Below are positions 32,092 to 38,696 of a DNA stretch of 38,696 nucleotides, one piece after another (positions within the stretch are counted from its first letter, which is position 1; each line of letters starts with the position of its first letter). Below the pieces are notes generated by a model, which was given only the letters and a program-made list of their open reading frames with translations, had not been told where the DNA came from and did not search any database. Location of the stretch: NCBI GenBank assembly GCA_002372175.1, contig DFIS01000028.1, positions 1 through 38,696 of the forward strand. Reading direction: 5' to 3'. Both the position numbers and the translations under genes were made by a program. This stretch comes from Solobacterium sp. UBA3691 (GTDB taxonomy: Bacteria > Bacillota_I > Bacilli_A > Erysipelotrichales > Erysipelotrichaceae).

Positions 32092-33637
32092 ACGTATCTC
32101 ATTTGAAGATTATCTGGAACAGAACGGCAGTCTGACCTATGCCAATACCGGTACCAGTATGGAACCGATGCTCAGGCAGAACCGGGATCTTTTTACAGTC
32201 GTCAGGAAGGACGAAAAGAGATGTAAAGCCGGGGATGTCGTGCTGTTCAGACACCGCGGCAACTATGTTCTGCACCGGATCATCCGTGTAAATGAGAAGG
32301 ACTATACATGTCTTGGCGATAATGCGGTCAATCCCGAAACAGGGGTAAAGGACAGTGATATCCTCGGTGTCCTGGTCAGCTTTGTGCATGACGGGAAAGA
32401 GTATCATGTGTCTGATCCGGCTTACCGGAGATATACGGCATGGATCATGCGTACTACAGGTGTGCGTGTCTTTGCCAGAAAGGCTGTGATGAAGCTCAGA
32501 AGATGGTACAGAGGCAATGAGAGGAAACCGGCAGTCAGTGAGCGTACCGTGCAGGATATGATCTATCTTGTGCGCTGTGCAGTGAACCGGACGAAGCCGG
32601 ACCGGCAGCGCTGTGCCGGGATGGATCTTCAGCAGGTGTACAGGACTGCCGAAAGACATATGCTTACAGCAGCCTGCGGGATGGCACTTGCGGATGCCGG
32701 GATCAGAGATGATGCGTTTGTTCAGGCTGAGGCGAAAGCAGTGCGCAGGAGTATTCTTCTGGACCGGGAACTGGCGATGATCTCAGCACGGTTTGAACAG
32801 TCCGGGATCTGGTATATGCCTCTGAAGGGGGCGGTCATGAAGACATATTATCCCCGTATCGGCATGCGTCAGATGTCGGATTACGATATTCTGTTTGATC
32901 AGTCCTTTAGTCAGGAAGTACGCGGAATCATGGAAGATCTCGGGTATATTACGGAGTCGTACGGGAAGGAACACCATGATCTCTATGTCAAGGATAAAGT
33001 CCTGGTCATGGAGATGCACAGGAGTCTGTTTGACTACAGTGAAGATATACCGGTACTGACGTATTACAAAGATACGGAGAAACGTCTGGTCAGGGAGGAT
33101 GGATACCGGTACCGGTTTACCCCCGAAGACTTCTATATCTACATGCTTGCGCATGAGTACAGACATTATGCAGGGGCAGGTACAGGTCTGCGTTCGAATC
33201 TGGATATCTATGTCTATCTGAAGAAGTTTGCGGAAACGCTGGACTGGGCGTATATCGGGCATGAGCTTGCGGTCCTGAAGCTCAGTGACTTTGAAAGAGA
33301 CAGCAGAGAGCTGGCATTTGCGCTGTTTGGTGAGGGGGAGATGAGTGTCAGGGCAGAGGCGGTGCTGCAGAGGCATGTCGCCTCGGGTACATACGGCAGT
33401 GAGACAAACCGGGTGTCGGAGGGAATACGGAAAACCGGCAGTAAGGGTGAGTATATCCGCAGGCGTCTCTTTGTCTCTGAAGCCGAGATCGAAGCTTCGT
33501 ATCCGTTCTTCTGGAAGCACGCATATCTGCGTCCGTTTCTGCCGGCATACCGTATTATGCGCGGGATCCTGTTCCGGCGAAAGCGGGTAACTGCAGAACT
33601 GCGGGCACTGAGGAAACATAAAAATACAGATGTCTGA
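32084..33637 (+). CDS. S26 Ser/His signal-peptidase-like domain fused to a nucleotidyltransferase
   Basis: 517 residues. N-terminal domain (1-~115): GTSMEPML with Ser25, GDVVLFRHRGNYVLHRII with His64, and CLGDNAV. This is the Ser/His (SipW/ER-type) signal-peptidase core, but without a membrane anchor. C-terminal domain (~165-500): LDRELAMISARFEQSG, the GXX loop YMPLKGAVMKTYYP and SDYDILFD with two Asp, i.e. a Pol-beta-type nucleotidyltransferase of the NTP_transf_5 kind found in lasso-type RiPP clusters, then a helical tail. In one polypeptide it might cut the leader and attach a nucleotide, or use the peptidase part only for binding. The start at 32084 overlaps the PqqD gene. The terminator hairpin overlaps the stop. 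Confidence 0.8.
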   Translation: MSERISFEDYLEQNGSLTYANTGTSMEPMLRQNRDLFTVVRKDEKRCKAGDVVLFRHRGNYVLHRIIRVNEKDYTCLGDNAVNPETGVKDSDILGVLVSFVHDGKEYHVSDPAYRRYTAWIMRTTGVRVFARKAVMKLRRWYRGNERKPAVSERTVQDMIYLVRCAVNRTKPDRQRCAGMDLQQVYRTAERHMLTAACGMALADAGIRDDAFVQAEAKAVRRSILLDRELAMISARFEQSGIWYMPLKGAVMKTYYPRIGMRQMSDYDILFDQSFSQEVRGIMEDLGYITESYGKEHHDLYVKDKVLVMEMHRSLFDYSEDIPVLTYYKDTEKRLVREDGYRYRFTPEDFYIYMLAHEYRHYAGAGTGLRSNLDIYVYLKKFAETLDWAYIGHELAVLKLSDFERDSRELAFALFGEGEMSVRAEAVLQRHVASGTYGSETNRVSEGIRKTGSKGEYIRRRLFVSEAEIEASYPFFWKHAYLRPFLPAYRIMRGILFRRKRVTAELRALRKHKNTDV

Positions 33638-33657
33638 CATTGTTCGGGCATCTTTTT
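33628..33657 (+). terminator. Rho-independent terminator of the peptide locus
   Basis: AGATGTCT (33628-33635) / GGGCATCT (33646-33653) with two G-U pairs and a 10-nt loop, then T residues to 33657. It overlaps the stop codon. Confidence 0.8.
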
Positions 33658-33674
33658 CTGTGTAGTTAGTGTAA

Positions 33675-33680
33675 TATAAT
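33675..33680 (+). promoter_or_regulatory. -10 box of the OFA-type transporter gene
   Basis: Perfect TATAAT at 33675-33680, 22 nt before the start codon; the -35 position is a T run of the previous terminator and is weak. Confidence 0.45.
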
Positions 33681-33702
33681 CCTTGCGGAAAGAAGTAGTT
33701 AT

Positions 33703-34938
33703 ATGAGAAATAAAGTGTTTTACGGATGGATCATTACGGCGGCAGGGTGCGTGATCATGGCAGTGACGATGGGCATTGTGACCAACTGCAACTCCCTGTA
33801 TATCAGACCGGTGGCAGAGACACTGGGTATCTCGAGACAGGCTGTCAGTCTGATGATTTCGATCCTGAATTTCGGTACGATGGGTACTGCCTTCCTGGCC
33901 GGACGGATCTTTAACGAGAAGAATATCATCACGGTCATGAAGATCGCCATCACGATCATGGTGATCACCTATTTCGCCAACAGCTTTGCGAAAAGTATAT
34001 ATTTTCTGTATATTACATACTTTATCAACGGTATCATGATGTGTCTGGTGACGACACTGCCGATCACGTTTCTGATCAATAACTGGTTTATTGACAGAGC
34101 AGGGTTTGCGCTGGGTCTGGCTTCGATGGGTTCCGGCTTCGGCGGGGCTCTGTTCAATGCCCTGGCAGGACAGCTGATGAGCCGTTTCGGCTGGGTCATG
34201 ACCTACCGTGTGCTGTCTCTGTTTATCCTTGTGCTGGCAGTACCGTGCATCTTCTTTGTGCTGAAGCTGAAACCGGCGGATATGGGGCTCAAACCGTATA
34301 CGGATCATATCCATGAGAAGAAAGATGTTAAGAAGAGTGCCGAGGGTCTGACCTTCAGTGAAGCGCGGAAGACATCCCGTTTCCGTATTCTCTGCGTATT
34401 GACAGTTCTGATCGGTATCTCAATGAACAGTATGTATTCGACGATCTCTCCGCATCTGCAGGATCAGGGGTATTCGCTGACGTTCAGCGCCAACTTCCTG
34501 AGCATATGCATGTTAATGCTGGCGGGCGGCAAGATCGTGCTCGGGCGTATCTTTGACCGTTTCGGCGTGCGTTTTGCCTTCTGCTGGGCCTGTGCATCTC
34601 TGGCACTGGCGCTGGCGGGCATGCTGGTGTGCAGAAACATGTTTGCGCTGGTGCTGCTGGCGCTGGGTGTCGGCTTTGGCTGTATCTTCGGTGCCGTGGT
34701 CTATCCGCTTTCGGTGCCGCTGATCTTCGGCCGGAAGGACTACCGGGCGATCGTCGGTCCGCTCAGTGCGCTGGTTTCTCTCGGCGGTGTCATCGGTCCT
34801 GTACTGGCAGGCAGGATCTACGATATGACAGGTTCCTACAATCCCTGTTATCTTGGGGCTCTGGTCATCATGATCATTGTCATCCTCGTCTTGCTCAGAC
34901 TGCTTCCGGGGAAGGATGAACAGTACAGACAGGACTGA
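33703..34938 (+). CDS. OFA-type MFS transporter
   Basis: 411 residues with about 12 membrane segments. The beginning FYGWIITAAGCVIMAVTMGI is the signature of the oxalate/formate antiporter (OFA) family, and the N-terminal NCNSLYIRPVAETLGISRQAVSL loop is typical. The cargo is likely a small carboxylate, but family members vary widely. It has its own promoter and terminator and no functional link to either neighbour is visible. Confidence 0.88.
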   Translation: MRNKVFYGWIITAAGCVIMAVTMGIVTNCNSLYIRPVAETLGISRQAVSLMISILNFGTMGTAFLAGRIFNEKNIITVMKIAITIMVITYFANSFAKSIYFLYITYFINGIMMCLVTTLPITFLINNWFIDRAGFALGLASMGSGFGGALFNALAGQLMSRFGWVMTYRVLSLFILVLAVPCIFFVLKLKPADMGLKPYTDHIHEKKDVKKSAEGLTFSEARKTSRFRILCVLTVLIGISMNSMYSTISPHLQDQGYSLTFSANFLSICMLMLAGGKIVLGRIFDRFGVRFAFCWACASLALALAGMLVCRNMFALVLLALGVGFGCIFGAVVYPLSVPLIFGRKDYRAIVGPLSALVSLGGVIGPVLAGRIYDMTGSYNPCYLGALVIMIIVILVLLRLLPGKDEQYRQD

Positions 34939-34966
34939 TATATTACACAATATAACGGTTATGTAT

Positions 34967-35000
34967 AACAGATACTTATGGTCATATAAGTGTCTGTTTT
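34967..35000 (+). terminator. Rho-independent terminator of the OFA-type transporter gene
   Basis: AACAGATACTTAT (34967-34979) / ATAAGTGTCTGTT (34986-34998), 13 bp with one G-U, 6-nt loop, then TTTT. Confidence 0.88.
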
Positions 35001-35025
35001 CAAATTGTGCCCTTCATGATAGAAT
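34997..35025 (+). promoter_or_regulatory. Promoter of the riboswitch-controlled Na/Pi operon
   Basis: TTTTCA (34997-35002), 17-bp spacer, TAGAAT (35020-35025). The start is predicted at about 35032, one base before the riboswitch P1 stem. Confidence 0.6.
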
Positions 35026-35032
35026 GTGAGCG

Positions 35033-35116
35033 CTTGAGGGAGTAGCAGGCGCAGTGCGTGTATAGGCCGTCAGCACGGTGTTTCACCCGGTCTATAGTGA
35101 AATTGTGAGACTCAGG
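35033..35116 (+). promoter_or_regulatory. yybP-ykoY (Mn2+) riboswitch
   Basis: P1 CTTGAG (35033-35038) / CTCAGG (35111-35116). Inside it the conserved 5' loop GGAGTAGC (35039-35046) and the 3' GTGAGA (35105-35110) flank the legs. The long leg is ATAGGCCG (35062-35069) / CGGTCTAT (35088-35095) with an asymmetric TCAGCAC internal loop (35070-35076), then GGTG-TTT-CACC. This is the same plan as the Lactococcus yybP-ykoY RNA, whose long leg has AAAGUCG, UCAAUUC and a short hairpin. Family members sense Mn2+ and turn on efflux genes. A GTACC/GGTAC hairpin (35126-35151) before the start may be the expression platform. Confidence 0.82.
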
Positions 35117-35125
35117 ACAGTATTT

Positions 35126-35151
35126 GTACCGGACGTGGGGTCCGAAGGTAC
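35126..35151 (+). other. Hairpin between riboswitch and nptA-like gene
   Basis: GTACC (35126-35130) / GGTAC (35147-35151) with an inner GGAC/GTCC stem. No T run follows, so it is a likely translational expression platform rather than a terminator. GGGGGA (35166-35171) is the ribosome site of the gene at 35180. Confidence 0.4.
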
Positions 35152-35179
35152 AGTTATATATATTTGGGGGATAAGTATT

Positions 35180-36844
35180 ATGGATTTATCAGCTGTCAAC
35201 TGGGGCGGAATACTTGGCGGCTTCGGTCTCTTCATGTTCGGTATCAAGTTCATGGGAGACGGTATGAAGGCTGCGGCAGGTGATGCCCTTCGTGATTATA
35301 TCAACAAAGCTACGTCCAATCGGATCAGTGCACTGATCGTCGGTATCATCCTGACCGTGATCATGCAGAGCTCTTCAGCCACATCCGCAATTACGATCGG
35401 TCTTGTACGTGCAGGTCTGATGACATTTGATCAGGCTGCCGGAATCGTTCTCGGTGCTGCCATCGGTACGACCGTGACTTCATTCCTGATCTCAGTGGAG
35501 ATCGACCGCTATGCGATGTATATCATCTTTGCCGGTGCCTGCCTGATCTGTTTCAGCAAGAAAGTGAAAGTCAGATACTACGGCAATATCATTCTGGGTT
35601 TTGCCCTGATCTTCTTCGGTATGTCCTCAATGGGTGATGCGCTTGCGGCCCTGAAGGAGATGCCGGCATTTGAGGGCTTTGCCTTACAGATGAGCAATAA
35701 TTCGTTCCTGTCTCTGCTTACCGGTATCGGTTTAACGGCACTTGTACAGTCTTCGGCTGCTACGATCGGTGTTGTACAGAAGCTGTATCAGGCCGGTGCT
35801 GTTACGTTTAAAGCAGCGCTGCCGTTCATGTTCGGTGCTAACGTCGGTACAACGATGACCGGTATTCTGGCAGCGATCGGCGGTACTGTATCCGGTGCCC
35901 GTACAGCTGTTCTGCATACGATCCTGAACGTGATCGGTGCCGTGATCGGTATGCTTATTCTTACACCGTTTACAGCGATGATGCAGAGTATTGCCGGCGG
36001 TATGAACCCGATGATGCAGATCGCTGTTGCCAACATTATCTTCAAGACTGTCACATCCCTGGCCTTCCTGCCGTTCCTGGATAAGCTGACAGCTCTGGTG
36101 AAGAAGATCGTGCCCGGGGAAGAAGAAGTTGTCCAGGCTATCAATATCCATGAGATGGATGAAGAGATCACCAATGTTCTGCCTTCCGCTGCTGTTCAGG
36201 CTGCCAGAAAGGCAATCAGCCAGATGAGTACGCTGGTTCGCGAGAATGTGCTTGAGGCCAGAACCCTGCTTGATACACGGGGCGGCAGTGAGCAGAAAGA
36301 AGTGCTCGACCGCAATGAAGCAAATGTCAACACCTGTGATCAGAAGATCACGGATTACCTGATCCGTCTGTCGGTCAAACCGAACCTGACCCACGAGAAT
36401 GTCAACGAAGTACGTATGCAGCTGGAAGCTGTAAAGAATATTGAGCGTGTAGGCGATCTGGTCATGAATCTCGGTGAGTTCTTTGTACAGGTACGGGAAG
36501 CGGACGAAAACTTTACGGATGCAGCGATGCAGGAGATCCATGCGATGTTTGATCAGTTCCTGAAAATGTATGACAAGATGGAAGAAGTCTTCCATGCCGG
36601 TACGGATGAGAACTACAAGGAACTGCAGGATATGGAACTTGTCCTCGACAACATGGAACTGGAATACAGAGGCAATCACTTCAAGAGAATGGGCTTTAAG
36701 GAATGTACATCACCGGTAGCTGAGTCTGTCTACTGTGATGTTCTCGGTACCCTTGAACGTATGGGAGACCACTGCAACAACGTTGCCAAGGCTGTCATGA
36801 CCGGCAAAACCAGTGATATCTCCGACGATGAGGTGGTTGCGTAA
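35180..36844 (+). CDS. Na/Pi-cotransporter family protein with PhoU-like domain (copy 1)
   Basis: 554 residues. The start at 35180 follows GGGGG; an in-frame ATG at 35078 lies inside the riboswitch and cannot be used. The membrane half (~1-315) is the inverted repeat of the Na/Pi family: GLFMFGIKFMGDGMKAAAG, MQSSSATSAITIGL and, in the second half, VQSSAATIGVV and FGANVGTTMTGI. These QSS motifs bind Na+ and phosphate in characterised homologues. The C-terminal part (~350-545) is a PhoU-like helical domain with ERVGDLVMNLGEF and ERMGDHCNNVAKA repeats. It is under an Mn2+-type riboswitch, so it may instead move a metal-phosphate or help with Mn2+ stress. Confidence 0.9.
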   Translation: MDLSAVNWGGILGGFGLFMFGIKFMGDGMKAAAGDALRDYINKATSNRISALIVGIILTVIMQSSSATSAITIGLVRAGLMTFDQAAGIVLGAAIGTTVTSFLISVEIDRYAMYIIFAGACLICFSKKVKVRYYGNIILGFALIFFGMSSMGDALAALKEMPAFEGFALQMSNNSFLSLLTGIGLTALVQSSAATIGVVQKLYQAGAVTFKAALPFMFGANVGTTMTGILAAIGGTVSGARTAVLHTILNVIGAVIGMLILTPFTAMMQSIAGGMNPMMQIAVANIIFKTVTSLAFLPFLDKLTALVKKIVPGEEEVVQAINIHEMDEEITNVLPSAAVQAARKAISQMSTLVRENVLEARTLLDTRGGSEQKEVLDRNEANVNTCDQKITDYLIRLSVKPNLTHENVNEVRMQLEAVKNIERVGDLVMNLGEFFVQVREADENFTDAAMQEIHAMFDQFLKMYDKMEEVFHAGTDENYKELQDMELVLDNMELEYRGNHFKRMGFKECTSPVAESVYCDVLGTLERMGDHCNNVAKAVMTGKTSDISDDEVVA

Positions 36845-36877
36845 TAAGTGCCGTACTGACGGTACACGAGGCAATAT

Positions 36878-38696
36878 ATGACTATATTTGATATTCTGTC
36901 ATTGTTCGGCGGACTGGCGCTGTTTCTGTATGGCATGCGTCTGATGGGGGATGGACTGAAGGAGAGTTCTTCAGGCACCCTGAAAACAGCGATGGAGAGT
37001 GTCACCAATAATCCGATCAAGGCATTTCTGCTTGGTCTGGTCATCACTGCGATCATCCAGTCTTCTACAGCAACGATCGTCATCACTTCCGGTCTGGTGG
37101 CGGCAGGCATCGTATCCCTGCGGCAGTCACTGGGCGTCATTGTCGGTGCCAATGTCGGTACAACGGTAACCGGACAGATCATCCGTCTGCTTGATGTAGA
37201 ATCACAGGCAAGCGGTATTCTGCAGTTCTTCCGTCCGTCCACACTGGCTCCTCTGGCTCTGATCATCGGTATCGTGATCATCATGGGCCTGGATTTCCGC
37301 AATTCCCGTTCGATCGGCAATATTGCCATGGGTTTCGGTATCCTGTTTACAGGTCTGATGAATATGACGGGGGCAGTCAATACACTGTCTTCCAGCGGTT
37401 TCTTCAATACGATGCTTGACCAGCTCGGCTCCAATCCCGTACTGGGATATCTTGCCGGTGCCGGTACAGCTTTTGTCCTGCAAAGTTCGTCGGCGACGAT
37501 CGGTATTCTGCAGGCCTTTTCGGCGTCCGGACAGCTGTCCTTCAACGAAGTCTACGCGGTGATCGTCGGTGTCTATCTCGGTGACTGCGTGACAACAGCG
37601 ATCGTCTGTTCGATCGGTGCCCAGCCGGATGCCAAACGTGTAGGTATGATCAACATCCTCTACAACCTCGGCAAATCGGCCATAGTTTTACTGGGTGTGT
37701 TTATCTTCAGACAGATCGGTCTTTTGGACGGGATCTGGAACGATACGGTCAATCCCGGCTATATCGCGAATACGAACTCGCTCTTCAATCTTGTCTGTGC
37801 CGTGCTGTTATTCCCGTTCCTGTCCGTATTTGAGTCTCTGAGCTACAAGATCATTACGGATAAACGCGAGGAGATGGACCGCAGCGATGAACTGATCGAG
37901 GCCCTGAATCCGGCCTTTATCGCTACCCCGGCTCTGGCGCTGAAGTCCTGCTACGATGTCCTGAAGACGATGTGCGATACTGCCGAAGGCAATATCAGCG
38001 CATCCTTCAAGCTGGTGCGTAAGTATGAACCGGAGCTGTTTACACAGATCGCGCAGGACGAAGACAAGCTGGATCATCTGACCGATGCCCTGACCAATTA
38101 TCTGGCACAGCTTTCCGGACACCTGAAGGATCCTGCCCATGTTGCGATCATGAACCATTATTACAAGGTCGTCAGTGAGTTTGAGCGTCTTGGCGACTAT
38201 GCGATGAATATTGCCGAGACTGCCCAGGACAACCGTGACCAGGAGATCTCCTTCTCGGATGAAGCCCAGCGTGAACTGGATATCATCGAAGATCTGATCA
38301 TGCATATTCTTGAACGTACGGACAGAGCCTTCCGCTACCGTGATGTACATGCGGCAGAGGATATCGAGCCTCTCGAGGAAGTCATCGATGCTTTGACTGC
38401 AGAGATGATGCAGAGACACATGGACAGAGTCTTTGAAGGCAAGTGTACGGTATATGCCGGCAAGAACTACAGTGATATCCTGATGTACATCGAAAGGATC
38501 TCCGATACCTGTTCGAATATCGGACTGGCGACGATCACCCGTGTCCATCCCGAGCTGACCGGACATACGCATGACTACACACAGGCCCTGCACAGCCGTG
38601 AGGATGAACGCTTTAACAAGCTTTATGACACGACATACGAGGAATACTTCCGCAAACTCAATCAACCCGGCGAATCACAGGCTTCTCCCGTGGTAT
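36878..38696 (+). CDS. Na/Pi-cotransporter family protein with PhoU-like domain (copy 2, 3' end outside window)
   Basis: 606 codons are open to the right edge without a stop, so the C-terminus is cut off. GAGG precedes the ATG. It starts TIFDILSLFGGLALFLYGMR, then IIQSSTATIVITSGL and VGANVGTTVTGQ, and later VLQSSSATIGIL: the two QSS repeats of the Na/Pi family. The second half carries PhoU-like helices with FERLGDYAMNIAE and RISDTCSNIG. It is a diverged paralogue of the gene 33 nt upstream and probably in the same riboswitch-controlled mRNA. The visible tail (QPGESQASPVV) looks near its end. Confidence 0.9.
   Translation, partial: MTIFDILSLFGGLALFLYGMRLMGDGLKESSSGTLKTAMESVTNNPIKAFLLGLVITAIIQSSTATIVITSGLVAAGIVSLRQSLGVIVGANVGTTVTGQIIRLLDVESQASGILQFFRPSTLAPLALIIGIVIIMGLDFRNSRSIGNIAMGFGILFTGLMNMTGAVNTLSSSGFFNTMLDQLGSNPVLGYLAGAGTAFVLQSSSATIGILQAFSASGQLSFNEVYAVIVGVYLGDCVTTAIVCSIGAQPDAKRVGMINILYNLGKSAIVLLGVFIFRQIGLLDGIWNDTVNPGYIANTNSLFNLVCAVLLFPFLSVFESLSYKIITDKREEMDRSDELIEALNPAFIATPALALKSCYDVLKTMCDTAEGNISASFKLVRKYEPELFTQIAQDEDKLDHLTDALTNYLAQLSGHLKDPAHVAIMNHYYKVVSEFERLGDYAMNIAETAQDNRDQEISFSDEAQRELDIIEDLIMHILERTDRAFRYRDVHAAEDIEPLEEVIDALTAEMMQRHMDRVFEGKCTVYAGKNYSDILMYIERISDTCSNIGLATITRVHPELTGHTHDYTQALHSREDERFNKLYDTTYEEYFRKLNQPGESQASPVV

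Noticed and set aside
36845..36877. Short hairpin between the two Na/Pi genes as a terminator
   Set aside because: No T run follows and the next ribosome site lies just after, so it is more likely an intercistronic stem.

Overview
The window looks like a chromosomal piece of a low-to-mid GC Bacillota, most likely a gut or rumen Erysipelotrichia/Clostridia-type bacterium. The reasons are strong AGGAGG ribosome binding sites, a CcpA/LacI-type operator, preQ1-I and yybP-ykoY riboswitches, a QueT transporter and short 'EDVITTSG' peptides. The taxonomic call is an inference from gene content only.

Layout, left to right. Positions 1-308 hold the right end of an IS200/IS605-type element (last 57 codons of tnpB plus the omegaRNA/right-end region). 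It abuts the terminator of a minus-strand tyrosine-recombinase-like gene that has lost its catalytic residues. galK-galM follow (1755-3937) with a good terminator.

Positions 4015-18999 are the most striking part: one operator-controlled operon of 13 genes, bounded by terminators. It contains six paralogous MBL-fold hydrolases, six paralogous neutral-ceramidase-like hydrolases (catalytic domain only, no signal peptide) and one MFS transporter. All six ceramidase-like proteins keep the putative metal-site histidines but have Asn where ceramidases carry the catalytic Ser. The array therefore probably handles an imported small molecule by a different chemistry. The substrate is unknown.

Positions 19052-24781 contain a DUF1919 polysaccharide-type protein, and a minus-strand set DUF2752 / zinc-ribbon-DUF898 membrane protein / putative R-S-E mono-ADP-ribosyltransferase. 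They also hold an orphan CARF protein with a degenerate HEPN motif and no CRISPR locus nearby. Positions 24802-27570 (minus) carry a 2-hydroxyacid dehydrogenase, a sugar-phosphate isomerase-like protein and a patatin phospholipase that seems to be made from a leaderless mRNA.

Positions 27640-30639 form an operon under a preQ1-I riboswitch: queT, a VanY-type carboxypeptidase with Ig-like repeats, a small membrane protein and an MTA/SAH nucleosidase. Positions 30664-33657 are a compact RiPP-like locus: two near-identical 37/39-residue peptides, an attenuator, an HprK-like kinase, a PqqD-like recognition protein, and an S26 Ser/His peptidase fused to a nucleotidyltransferase. No recognised maturation enzyme such as a radical SAM protein or cyclase is present in the window.

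After an OFA-type MFS transporter, a yybP-ykoY (Mn2+) riboswitch precedes two tandem Na/Pi-cotransporter-PhoU genes. The second of these runs off the right edge. An Mn2+ riboswitch in front of this family is unexpected.
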